This document shows, in pieces, positions 46,733-55,738 of a DNA stretch of 64,000 bases. Position 1 is the stretch's first letter. The number at the start of each line of letters is the position of its first letter. The notes beneath the pieces were generated by a model, which was given only the letters and a program-made list of their open reading frames with translations, was not told the DNA's origin and did not search any database. A program made the position numbers and the translations under genes. The stretch spans positions 45,095 through 109,094 of the forward strand of contig NZ_PKEK01000099.1 in the NCBI RefSeq assembly GCF_002863225.1, in the 5' to 3' direction. The stretch is from Mycobacterium sp. Its GTDB lineage: Bacteria; Actinomycetota; Actinomycetes; Mycobacteriales; Mycobacteriaceae.

Positions 46733-47167
46733 TTACGGCGTGTAGGTCGGTGGCGGCGGCTCGTCGGGACCACCGTGGCCGCCGTGACCTCTCGGCCCGC
46801 CCGGCCCGCCCGGTCCTCCCGGTCCCATGCCGGGGCCCCACGGACCGACCCACGGCGGTCCGCCGGGACCCGAACCGGGCGGGAACGGGCCGCCCGGGAA
46901 CACCACCCACGGCGGACCTTCCGGCCCGCTCGGTGCCTCCGGCCCGAACACCCCGCGATTGTGGTGGTGGTTCTGCGGACCGTGTCCGGACAGCTCTGCG
47001 CCGGCGAAGAAAACGACCGCCAGCACGAACACCGTGCCGGCCACTATCACCACCCATGCCGCGGCCTGATAGAGCCGCGCGTGCCTGGCCGGGGGCAGCG
47101 GCGCAACCGTCGGGACGGCCGGGGGCGGGCCCGACGGCACGATCGGGGGTTCGGGAGCTTGGGTCAT
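46733..47167 (-). CDS. Small single-span membrane protein with Gly/Pro/His-rich tail (first of three related genes)
   Basis: 144 residues. A Pro-rich N-terminus (about 30 residues) leads into LYQAAAWVVIVAGTVFVLAV, one membrane span, then HGPQNHHHNRG and a tail of GPGGPGGP repeats. The helix motif AAWVVIVAG recurs in the next two genes on the same strand. No domain family is recognised beyond proline-rich mycobacterial proteins; from memory, Rv3705A/Rv3706c occupy this place in M. tuberculosis. His clusters could bind metal; inference. Confidence 0.72.
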   Translation of the reverse strand: MTQAPEPPIVPSGPPPAVPTVAPLPPARHARLYQAAAWVVIVAGTVFVLAVVFFAGAELSGHGPQNHHHNRGVFGPEAPSGPEGPPWVVFPGGPFPPGSGPGGPPWVGPWGPGMGPGGPGGPGGPRGHGGHGGPDEPPPPTYTP

Positions 47168-47257
47168 GCCTTGATCATGCCGAGGCGGGCTCCGCCCATC
47201 AACCAGCGGTGTGCGCGAGTCGAGAGGAAGAATCGAACGGCGATGACTTCGGTCCTC

Positions 47258-47434
47258 CTAGTACCCGAGCACCCAGGCGAATTTCAGGATGACCACGGCG
47301 ATGAGCGTGACTCCGGCGATGATCGCCACCCAGGCCGCCACTTGGTAGAGCCGCTCCGACCGAGGTGACGGTGCCACAATGGGCGCCGGCGCAGCCGGAG
47401 GCGGCGGAGTAGACGGGTCGGGGGTCTCGCTCAT
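47258..47434 (-). CDS. 58-residue single-span membrane protein (second of three related genes)
   Basis: The minus strand from ATG 47434 to TAG 47258 encodes 58 residues: MSETPDPSTPPPPAAPAPIV, then SERLYQVAAWVAIIAG and a helix ending ILKFAWVLGY. The start MSETPD and the motif LYQVAAWVAIIAG match the flanking relatives, and it ends right after the helix without the His/Gly tail. This shared design is the main evidence that the gene is real. Confidence 0.75.
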   Translation of the reverse strand: MSETPDPSTPPPPAAPAPIVAPSPRSERLYQVAAWVAIIAGVTLIAVVILKFAWVLGY

Positions 47435-47545
47435 ACCCGCATAATGCCTTAGCTCAGCACGGTCTGCGAGCGCTACCTTGGCCGATCGGCTTGAGAACTG
47501 ACAGCCCGGCGCCCTCGTGGGACGCCGGGCTGGTGACCGTCGAGG

Positions 47546-47887
47546 CTACGAGTGGGCCGGAGCCAGTGACGGAGTGATCGATGACGGCATGTGCGACGGT
47601 CCGGGAACGCCGGGGCCGTGGTGGAATGCGGCGCCCTGCTCGTGGTGGCGCGGACCGTCCGGGCCGCCGGGGTGCTGGTGGTGCCAACCGTGGTGATGGC
47701 ACTTGTGATGACCCAGGTGGGCGACCTTGAAGCCGGTGAAGAAGATGCTCAGGACGATGAAGACGATGCCCGCGACGATCACGACCCACGCCGCGAAGCG
47801 GTAGAGCCAATAGGGTTTGACGACTTCGGTCGCGGGGGTGGTGGCGACCGTGGTCGGTGTGGTTGGGGTGTCAGGTGTTTCGCTCAT
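47546..47887 (-). CDS. Single-span membrane protein with histidine-rich tail (third of three related genes)
   Basis: 113 residues. MSETPDTPTTPTTVATTPAT leads into YWLYRFAAWVVIVAGIVFIV as membrane helix, then a tail with about 13 histidines in 40 residues (GHHKCHHHGWHHQHPGG, HHEQ, AFHHGPG). The N-terminal MSETPD is shared with the 58-residue gene upstream and the helix with both neighbours. The tail could bind Cu, Ni or Zn outside or inside the membrane; orientation is not determined. Confidence 0.77.
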   Translation of the reverse strand: MSETPDTPTTPTTVATTPATEVVKPYWLYRFAAWVVIVAGIVFIVLSIFFTGFKVAHLGHHKCHHHGWHHQHPGGPDGPRHHEQGAAFHHGPGVPGPSHMPSSITPSLAPAHS

Positions 47888-47968
47888 ACCTGAAATGATG
47901 CGAACATACGAATAGGTCCCGCTGGGTAGAACTTATGAAAGCGCTATGAGCCCTGGCCCAGGTGGGTT

Positions 47969-49111
47969 TCAGCCGTCCTCGGGCCATGTTTTGAACGGGT
48001 TCACGGCGAACTGGATGACCCGATACGGCGACCGCTCCCGCCCGTCGGTGTTGTGCCACTGGCTGACGAACACCCGCACTTCGTCCAGCGTCGACCCCGG
48101 CGAGATGTACCCGCCGTAGGGCTGGGCCAGCCGGTTGTCGTGCGGCGGCGGCAGGCTCTCGGCCGGTTCGGGCCACTCGTCGTGCTGCACCACGGTGGTG
48201 ACCGGCGCGGTGGCCAGTGCGGTCGGGTCGTCGGCAACCCGGATCTCCATGTTCCCGGTGCTGGAATTGAAGTACGACAGCACTGACTTGCCGTCGATCT
48301 GCGTCATGCTGATCTCGCCGATCGTGTCACCCCACAGCGGGACCGGCGTCCTGCCCCAACCGCCGTCCGCGCCGGGCGCATAGCCCTGCCAGCGGGACCG
48401 GTCGCCGAAATTCTCCGGCGCCACGCGGTAGAGCACCATCGGCTGGCTGCGGTCGAAATTGTCCGCGACGATGTACACCCAGCCGGTCCGCGACTCGGCC
48501 GTCGGTATCGGGTCGTAGTAGCCGCTGATCTGTGACTGCCGGCCGTCGGCGTAGCCGGCGTCCCGCGTGGAGCCCGTTACCGTCGGCCAATACCCCTGCA
48601 CCGCTTCGGCTTTCACCAGTCTAGAACTCTTCGGAACCAGGTTCTCGGCGGTGGTGATCAGCAGGTAGTTCTGCCGGTTGATCTGGACGACACCGGCCGG
48701 TAACTGGGACGCACCCGCCGGTTTGGGTTCGGCCAGCAGCGGCTCGTCGACCCCGACGACTCCGGTGTACTTCACTCCGTCCGGGTCGTCGACCGACGAT
48801 GTGTCCACCCGCAGCGCGATCGGCGAGTAATAGCCGCCGAACCCGACACCCTGGCCGGCGAAGCTGTCGCCGCAGACCTGTACCACCTGTGTCGGAAACT
48901 GCAGGAACACACAGAGATCGGTGGCGCCGATGCCGTAGTCGCGGGTGGGCGTCCCGGTGCCCGCCGCCGGACCGATGCGGACCACCTCGCCCGGGACGAG
49001 CGGCTGCAGGACCGGCTGCGGCATCGGAGCCGGCGGATCGGCATGCGCGATCGAAAACCCTTGGCAGGCAAGCAATACAACGCTAGTCAGTGAGTGGCGG
49101 GCCAAGCTCAC
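47969..49111 (-). CDS. Secreted DUF4185 protein
   Basis: 380 residues from GTG 49111, with a signal peptide (about 1-24, CQGFSIAHA). The mature part has DUF4185 features of a beta-propeller-like fold (GGYYSPIALRVDTSS, YWPTVTGSTRD, TGWVYIVADNFDRSQP, QPYGGYISPGSTLDEVRVFV). The fold resembles glycoside hydrolase-like propellers, and relatives include arabinofuranosidase-like enzymes acting on arabinogalactan; activity here is unproven. From memory, Rv3707c. It starts seven bases after the asd stop and may be co-transcribed with ask-asd. Confidence 0.83.
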   Translation of the reverse strand: MSLARHSLTSVVLLACQGFSIAHADPPAPMPQPVLQPLVPGEVVRIGPAAGTGTPTRDYGIGATDLCVFLQFPTQVVQVCGDSFAGQGVGFGGYYSPIALRVDTSSVDDPDGVKYTGVVGVDEPLLAEPKPAGASQLPAGVVQINRQNYLLITTAENLVPKSSRLVKAEAVQGYWPTVTGSTRDAGYADGRQSQISGYYDPIPTAESRTGWVYIVADNFDRSQPMVLYRVAPENFGDRSRWQGYAPGADGGWGRTPVPLWGDTIGEISMTQIDGKSVLSYFNSSTGNMEIRVADDPTALATAPVTTVVQHDEWPEPAESLPPPHDNRLAQPYGGYISPGSTLDEVRVFVSQWHNTDGRERSPYRVIQFAVNPFKTWPEDG

Positions 49112-49118
49112 CCTGATG

Positions 49119-50150
49119 TCACAGGTCAGCGGCGAGCAGTTCAGCGATCTGAATAGTGTTCAGGGCAGCGCCTTTACGCAGATTGTCGCCCGCGACGAAC
49201 AGCGCCAGGCCACGCCCCTCCGGCGCACCCGGATCGCGGCGGATCCGGCCGACCAGCGATTCGTCGACACCGGCGGCGGCCAACGGCGTCGGCACGTCGA
49301 CCACTTTGACCCCTGGCGCGCCGGACAGGATCTCCCGGGCCCGTTGCGGTGAAAGTGGTTGCGCGAACTCGGCATTGATCGACAGCGAGTGGCCGGTGAA
49401 CACCGGCACCCGTACGCAGGTCCCGCTGACCAGCAGGTCGGGGATACCCAGGATCTTGCGGCTTTCGTTGCGCAGCTTCTGGTCCTCGTCGGTTTCACCG
49501 GAGTCGTCGTCGACCAGCTTGCCGGCCAGCGGCACGACGTTGAACGCGATCGGCGCCACGTAAGCCTTCGGTGCCGGAAATTGCAACGCGCTGCCGTCCT
49601 GCACCAACTGCTCGGCGTCGTCGATCACGGCGCGGGTCTGCTCGGCCAATTCGGCCACCCCGGCAACTCCGGTACCGGACACGGCCTGGTAGCTCGACAC
49701 CACCAGGCGGACCAATTGGGCCTCGTCGTGCAGCACCTTGAGCACCGGCATCGCGGCCATCGTCGTGCAGTTGGGATTGGCGATGATGCCCTTCGGGCGG
49801 TTCTTGGCGTCAGCGAAGTTGACCTCGGAGACCACCAGCGGCACCTGGTCGTCCTTGCGCCAGGCCGACGAATTGTCGATCACGGTCACGCCGGCTGCCG
49901 CGAACCGCGGTGCCTGAACCCGCGACATCGTCGCTCCTGCGGAGAACAGCGCGATGTCCAAACCGCTCGGGTCGGCCGTCTCGGCGTCCTCGACCTCGAT
50001 CTCCTGCCCGCGATACGGCAGCTTGCGGCCTTGCGAGCGAGCCGAAGCGAAGAACCGGACGCTGGTCGCCGGGAAGTCACGCTCGTCGAGCAGCCGGCGC
50101 ATCACCTGGCCCACCTGGCCGGTGGCACCCACAACTCCTATTGCAACCAT
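49119..50150 (-). CDS. asd: Aspartate-semialdehyde dehydrogenase
   Basis: 343 residues. The NADP site GVVGATGQVGQVM, catalytic Cys128 in ANPNCTTMA, and SYQAVSGTG are standard. It reduces aspartyl-phosphate to aspartate semialdehyde for diaminopimelate, lysine, threonine and methionine. ATG 50150 begins right after the ask stop (50151), so the two genes are translated together. From memory, Rv3708c. Confidence 0.97.
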   Translation of the reverse strand: MVAIGVVGATGQVGQVMRRLLDERDFPATSVRFFASARSQGRKLPYRGQEIEVEDAETADPSGLDIALFSAGATMSRVQAPRFAAAGVTVIDNSSAWRKDDQVPLVVSEVNFADAKNRPKGIIANPNCTTMAAMPVLKVLHDEAQLVRLVVSSYQAVSGTGVAGVAELAEQTRAVIDDAEQLVQDGSALQFPAPKAYVAPIAFNVVPLAGKLVDDDSGETDEDQKLRNESRKILGIPDLLVSGTCVRVPVFTGHSLSINAEFAQPLSPQRAREILSGAPGVKVVDVPTPLAAAGVDESLVGRIRRDPGAPEGRGLALFVAGDNLRKGAALNTIQIAELLAADL

Positions 50151-51416
<1,266 letters not shown>

Positions 51417-51548
51417 TGTTGCTCTCTCAGGTCGTTGAGTACCGGCAAGTAATCAGGTCGGAAAACAGGATACGTCGACCAGGACTGTGACCTGCACCCG
51501 CCGTTTCGCGCCATCTGCTATGCAGGGGGCCGACGAAAGGTGGACGCG

Positions 51549-51935
51549 ATGGCGAGTGCGCCCGAAGTGCTGTGGGGAGACGAACCCGACGAGCACGACT
51601 ACCCCGCAGCGGCGGACTATCTCGCCCTGCTGGCCTCACCGGAGCAGATCGACGCGATCGTGGCGGCGCTCAAACAGGCCCCGGTGGTGCACCGAAAGGC
51701 CAAGGACCTGTTGCGTGCCTCGCAGCTCGCCCTACTCCCCAAGGACAACGTGCACGTGCAGCGTGACCTGAAGAAGATCAAGAAGGGCAAGCGCCTCTCC
51801 CCGATCCTCGTCGTGCGCGGCGACCTCGACACCGGGGTGGCCCTGCAGATCGCCGACGGCTACCACCGGGTCTGCGCGAGCTATTACACCGACGAGAACA
51901 CCGACATCCCGGTCCGGATCGTCCCGTCGAAGTGA
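51549..51935 (+). CDS. Stand-alone ParB/sulfiredoxin-fold protein
   Basis: 128 residues from ATG 51549, preceded by GAAAGG at eight bases; GTG 51540 is an alternative. The core VQRDLKKIKKGKRLSPILVV plus IADGYHRVCASYY looks like the N-terminal ParB nucleotide-binding (ParB/Srx) fold, with the IADGYHR motif in place of the ParB G-ERR-A box. There is no DNA-binding helix-turn-helix domain. Function unknown. It sits between the divergent ask and the leuA leader. Confidence 0.7.
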   Translation: MASAPEVLWGDEPDEHDYPAAADYLALLASPEQIDAIVAALKQAPVVHRKAKDLLRASQLALLPKDNVHVQRDLKKIKKGKRLSPILVVRGDLDTGVALQIADGYHRVCASYYTDENTDIPVRIVPSK

Positions 51936-51972
51936 CTTTGGCCGGGACGGTGGGCGCGGTACAGTAGCCAGC

Positions 51973-52014
51973 GTGCAGCGGGTGCTCCTTCTCGGACGCC
52001 GCGACAGGGCCTGA
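51973..52014 (+). CDS. leuA leader peptide, 13 residues with a leucine run
   Basis: GTG 51973 to TGA 52012-52014 encodes MQRVLLLGRRDRA with three adjacent leucine codons (CTC CTT CTC), 87 bases before leuA. The 3' half of the frame forms the left arm of a hairpin. This is the layout of leucine attenuators; leuA leaders of this type have been predicted in Actinobacteria. Confidence 0.75.
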   Translation: MQRVLLLGRRDRA

Positions 52015-52037
52015 TCCAGACCGGCTTCCTGTCGCGG
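51999..52037 (+). promoter_or_regulatory. Attenuator-like hairpin in the leuA leader
   Basis: Arms CCGCGACAGG (51999-52008) and CCTGTCGCGG (52028-52037) are perfectly complementary over ten bases with a 19-base loop. The left arm overlaps the last codons of the leader peptide. A ribosome stalled at the Leu codons or at the stop would change whether this stem forms. No U-tract follows, so translational control or an alternative fold is as likely as classical termination. Confidence 0.72.
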
Positions 52038-52101
52038 GTGTTCGCGATGCGCCGGTCTAGCCCACATTCGGGCGCCCTCTCAAAACCCCGGAGCGACCAC
52101 C

Positions 52102-53922
52102 GTGACCAGCTATTCCAAGTCGTCGATCGAATCCCCCGACGCATTCACGTCCAGCCGAACCATCAACAAACCCGTGGGCCCACCCCGTCCCGGCCAGCCC
52201 TCGTGGAACACCCAGCGCGGATCGTCGATGCCGGTCGACCGGTACCGGCCGTTCGCCGACGAGGTCGAGCCGATCCGGTTGGCCGACCGCACCTGGCCCG
52301 ACAAGGTCATCGACACCGCGCCGCTGTGGTGTGCGGTGGACCTGCGTGACGGCAACCAGGCCCTGATCGATCCGATGAGCCCGGCCCGCAAGCGCCGCAT
52401 GTTCGACCTGCTGGTTCGGATGGGCTACAAGGAGATCGAAGTCGGATTCCCGTCGGCCAGCCAGACCGATTTCGACTTCGTTCGCGAGATCATCACTGAG
52501 GGAGCGATTCCCGAAGACGTGACGATCCAGGTGCTGACCCAATGCCGGCCTGAATTGATCGAGCGGACCTTCTTGGCGTGCGAGGGCGTGCACCGCGCGA
52601 TCGTGCACTTCTACAACTCGACGTCGATCCTGCAGCGGCGCGTGGTGTTTCGGGCCGACCGAGCCGCGGTGCAGGCGATCGCCACCGACGGCGCCCGCAA
52701 GTGCGTCGAGGAGGCAGCCAAATACCCTGGCACACAATGGCGTTTCGAATACTCGCCGGAGTCCTACACCGGCACCGAACTCGAATACGCCAAGCAGGTC
52801 TGCGACGCGGTCGGCGACATCATCGAGCCGACGCCGGAGAACCCGATCATCTTCAATCTGCCCGCCACCGTCGAGATGGCCACCCCGAACGTCTACGCCG
52901 ACTCGATCGAGTGGATGAGCCGCAACCTGGCCCGGCGCGACTCGGTGATCTTGAGCCTGCACCCGCACAACGATCGCGGAACTGCCGTCGCCGCAGCCGA
53001 ATTGGGCTACCAGGCGGGGGCCGACCGCATCGAGGGATGCCTGTTCGGCAATGGCGAGCGCACCGGAAACGTCTGCCTGGTGACGCTGGGGCTCAACCAG
53101 TTCTCCCGCGGCGTCGACCCGCAGATCGACTTCTCGAACATCGACGAGATCCGTCGCACTGTCGAGTACTGCAACCAGTTGCCGGTGCCCGAACGCCACC
53201 CCTACGGCGGCGATCTGGTGTACACCGCATTCTCCGGCAGCCATCAGGACGCGATCAACAAGGGACTAGACAGCATGAAGGTCGCCGCCGACGAGGCCGG
53301 CACCGATGTCGACGACATGCTGTGGCAGGTGCCGTATCTGCCGATCGACCCGCGCGACGTCGGCCGCACCTACGAGGCGGTGATCCGGGTCAACTCGCAG
53401 TCCGGCAAGGGTGGCGTGGCCTACATCATGAAGGCCGACCATGGGCTGGCGCTGCCGCGGCGGCTGCAGATCGAGTTCTCGCAGGCCATCCAGAAGATCA
53501 CCGATGGCGAGGGCGGTGAGGTCACTCCCAAGGAGATCTGGGATGCCTTCAACGACGAGTACATCGCGCCGATCCGGCCACTGGAACGAATCAGGCAACG
53601 CGTCGACGCGTCGGAGGAGGATCACGGCATCACCCGGATCGCCGCGACGGTCAAGGTCGACGACGTCGAGACCGAGATCAACGGCGCCGGCAACGGGCCG
53701 CTCGCCGCGTTCGTCGACGCGTTGGCCACCATCGACTTCGACGTGGCGGTGCTGGACTACTCCGAGCACGCGATGAGCGGTGGCGAGGACGCCCAGGCCG
53801 CTGCTTACGTCGAAGCCTCGATCAACGGCAAGACGGTGTGGGGCGTGGGTATCGCACCGTCGATCACCACCGCGTCGCTGCGTGCCGTGGTCTCGGCGGT
53901 CAACCGGGCCGCGCGCATCTGA
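52102..53922 (+). CDS. leuA: 2-isopropylmalate synthase
   Basis: 606 residues. The N-terminal about 60-residue arm contains FTSSRTINKPVGPPRPGQPS, then the HMGL-like TIM barrel (APLWCAVDLRDGNQALIDPM; metal ligands in HPHNDRG), a linker, and the C-terminal LeuA regulatory domain that binds leucine (about 470-606). It condenses acetyl-CoA with 2-oxoisovalerate. M. tuberculosis leuA (Rv3710) carries a 57-bp VNTR between domains; no tandem repeat of that kind is visible here. Start GTG 52102. Leader-peptide control is suggested upstream. Confidence 0.97.
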   Translation: MTSYSKSSIESPDAFTSSRTINKPVGPPRPGQPSWNTQRGSSMPVDRYRPFADEVEPIRLADRTWPDKVIDTAPLWCAVDLRDGNQALIDPMSPARKRRMFDLLVRMGYKEIEVGFPSASQTDFDFVREIITEGAIPEDVTIQVLTQCRPELIERTFLACEGVHRAIVHFYNSTSILQRRVVFRADRAAVQAIATDGARKCVEEAAKYPGTQWRFEYSPESYTGTELEYAKQVCDAVGDIIEPTPENPIIFNLPATVEMATPNVYADSIEWMSRNLARRDSVILSLHPHNDRGTAVAAAELGYQAGADRIEGCLFGNGERTGNVCLVTLGLNQFSRGVDPQIDFSNIDEIRRTVEYCNQLPVPERHPYGGDLVYTAFSGSHQDAINKGLDSMKVAADEAGTDVDDMLWQVPYLPIDPRDVGRTYEAVIRVNSQSGKGGVAYIMKADHGLALPRRLQIEFSQAIQKITDGEGGEVTPKEIWDAFNDEYIAPIRPLERIRQRVDASEEDHGITRIAATVKVDDVETEINGAGNGPLAAFVDALATIDFDVAVLDYSEHAMSGGEDAQAAAYVEASINGKTVWGVGIAPSITTASLRAVVSAVNRAARI

Positions 53923-53929
53923 CCCGTCG

Positions 53930-54454
53930 TCAGGCCAGGACCTTGGCCAGCAGCATTCCGGCCAAGGTCTGGGCCTGTACGCAGCTGTCGGCGCCCACGA
54001 TCAGGTAGACCCAGCCTTTGAGCACGTCCACGGTCGCCGGCGGGGCCACGAAGCAGAACGCCTGATCGCCCAAGGCCGGGACGTTCTGCACGTTGCCGGC
54101 GCTCTGCTTGTTGACGCCGAAACCCTTGGCCTGCGAATCGAGGCACTTCTTGTCGACGGGCTTACCGTCGATGCAGTATTCGTTGTTCCAGTACAGCTTG
54201 AAGCTGACGTCGTTGCCGGCGGTCGGAATCGACGTGCACTGCGCTTCGCTCGGCGACTGGCTGCCCTGGGCGGCGGGAAATGCGCTGCCCATCACCCGGC
54301 TGATGTCGGATGCGCTGAGCAGGCTGCAGAAGTTTTCCGGAACGTGGACGCTGGCAGATCTCGACGCGCCGCCGTGATGGGTGCACCCGTTGGCCGTCAG
54401 GACTACGGCCGCCGCGGCGGCCCATACCCGCCACCGGCCGCCAGTTGCATTCAT
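53930..54454 (-). CDS. DUF3558-type putative lipoprotein
   Basis: 174 residues. A hydrophobic N-terminus ends in LTANGC, a slightly atypical lipobox, so lipid anchoring is likely but not certain. The body has FCSLLSASDISRVMGSAFPA and several cysteines (EAQCTS, EYCIDG, KKCLDS, AFCFV, DSCVQ), as in the mycobacterial DUF3558 family. Function unknown. Stops of leuA and this gene are eight bases apart (convergent). Start ATG 54454. Confidence 0.78.
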   Translation of the reverse strand: MNATGGRWRVWAAAAAVVLTANGCTHHGGASRSASVHVPENFCSLLSASDISRVMGSAFPAAQGSQSPSEAQCTSIPTAGNDVSFKLYWNNEYCIDGKPVDKKCLDSQAKGFGVNKQSAGNVQNVPALGDQAFCFVAPPATVDVLKGWVYLIVGADSCVQAQTLAGMLLAKVLA

Positions 54455-54540
54455 TGCTTTAACTCAATCAAACCGACTCGAGCTTCGCGCAGGGCCGTGG
54501 TGCAGAGCCGGGCCGTGGTGCTGAGGAGGCGGGTCATTTC

Positions 54541-55554
54541 TTAAAAGAGCGCGAACTGCTCACCCGCATGCGACCCGTCGAGGATCTCGGCGGCACCGCT
54601 GCCGCCGACCGTCGAGCCGACGGAATCCATGAACTTCGAGTCGGACACCAGCGGCACCCCGAGCTCGTGCGCCAGGTGGCCCTTACCGTGCACGGGGCGA
54701 TGTTCGTTGCAGATCACCAGCGAGGTTTCCCGGTCGACGTCGGCGGCGTAGGCCAGCCCGGCGTGCAGGATCCGTTCGACCAGCTCGTCGTGCGTCCGCT
54801 GGACTTCCGACGACAGCGCCACCCGCATGCCTTGCACCAACGGCCCGCCGCGGACGTAGGGGCCCGGATTGGGATACGGGCAGGCCATCCGGGAGGCCAG
54901 CACTTTCAGCGGCCGGAGTTCCTCGTGAGTCACCTTGCCGCTGGGCCAGATCCGTCTGCTGACCGGTCGCACCGGCAGCCAGACGTCCCGTTCGCGCGCC
55001 CGCCGCAGTGAGGCCGCCAGCACGTCGGTCAAGACGACGGCGTCGTCGAAGGCATCGTGGGCGCGGCGCTGCGTGACTCCCCAGTGCGCGGCCAGGGTCT
55101 CCAGACGCAGGTTGTCGGTGCCCAGTTCCAGGCGGCGGGCCAGCTCGACCGTGCACATGACGCTGTCGATCGGCAGCTCGACGCCGGCCAGCTCCGCCTC
55201 GGCGGTCAGGAAGCCGTAGTCGAAGGCGACGTTGTGGGCGACCAGCGTCCGTCCGCGCACGAGTTCAGCCACTTCGCCGACGATCTCGCTGAACTGCGGC
55301 TGGTCTTCCAACATGTCGGCGGTCAGGCCGTGGATGTGGGTGGGCCCGGGATCCACACCGGGGTTCAGCAGGCTGACCACGGAATGCTCGACGTGGCCGT
55401 CGGCGTCGAGTGCGAGCACCGCGAGGCTGATCACGCGCGCGCTGCCGGGCTTGAAGCCGGATGTCTCGACGTCGATGACGGCCCAACCCGAACCCGGCTC
55501 GGTGACCGGTCGACCCCAGGGCCCCGCCTTCACAGCCGTCGTACTGTCCCGCAT
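54541..55554 (-). CDS. DnaQ-like 3'-5' exonuclease with BRCT domain
   Basis: 337 residues from ATG 55554. DEDDh exonuclease motifs: AVIDVET (Asp28, Glu30), LVAHNVAFDYGFL (Exo II), and AHDAFDDAVVL (Exo III His and Asp). A BRCT domain follows at about 240-325 (GMRVALSSEVQRTHDELVER, then SLVICNE and LVSDSKFMDSVG). From memory it is Rv3711c, annotated dnaQ. In mycobacteria, replication proofreading is done mainly by DnaE1's PHP domain, so this enzyme likely serves repair. Upstream lies a duplicated palindromic repeat. Confidence 0.9.
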   Translation of the reverse strand: MRDSTTAVKAGPWGRPVTEPGSGWAVIDVETSGFKPGSARVISLAVLALDADGHVEHSVVSLLNPGVDPGPTHIHGLTADMLEDQPQFSEIVGEVAELVRGRTLVAHNVAFDYGFLTAEAELAGVELPIDSVMCTVELARRLELGTDNLRLETLAAHWGVTQRRAHDAFDDAVVLTDVLAASLRRARERDVWLPVRPVSRRIWPSGKVTHEELRPLKVLASRMACPYPNPGPYVRGGPLVQGMRVALSSEVQRTHDELVERILHAGLAYAADVDRETSLVICNEHRPVHGKGHLAHELGVPLVSDSKFMDSVGSTVGGSGAAEILDGSHAGEQFALF

Positions 55555-55624
55555 GAAACCGAGGATTTCACGCCGAGCCGACATCGCCGGGTCGCTGCAC
55601 GCCGTGTCGCCGATTCAGTCCGTG

Positions 55625-55728
55625 AGGTCGACCCGCCGCACTCGGAACAGCGCCGAGCTTGCGATCGACCTAGGTCCATCAGGTCGACCCGCCGCACTCG
55701 GAACAGCGCCGAGCTTGCGATCGACCTA
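55625..55728. repeat. Two identical 48-bp palindromic repeat units, 56-bp period
   Basis: Units 55625-55672 and 55681-55728 are identical, separated by eight bases. Each begins AGGTCGA and ends TCGACCT, an inverted pair, and has an inner stem CTCGG/CCGAG around AACAGCG. Each unit could fold into an interrupted hairpin. They fill the gap between the divergent exonuclease and murT genes, ending ten bases before the murT GTG. They could act as a control element or be a mobile palindromic repeat. Confidence 0.85.
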
Positions 55729-55738
55729 AGATTCCCCG

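Noticed and set aside
54480..54535. Short direct repeat GGGCCGTGGTGC (twice) after the exonuclease gene
   Set aside because: Two copies of 12 bases in a short gap; too little to call an element, probably a degenerate MIRU remnant.
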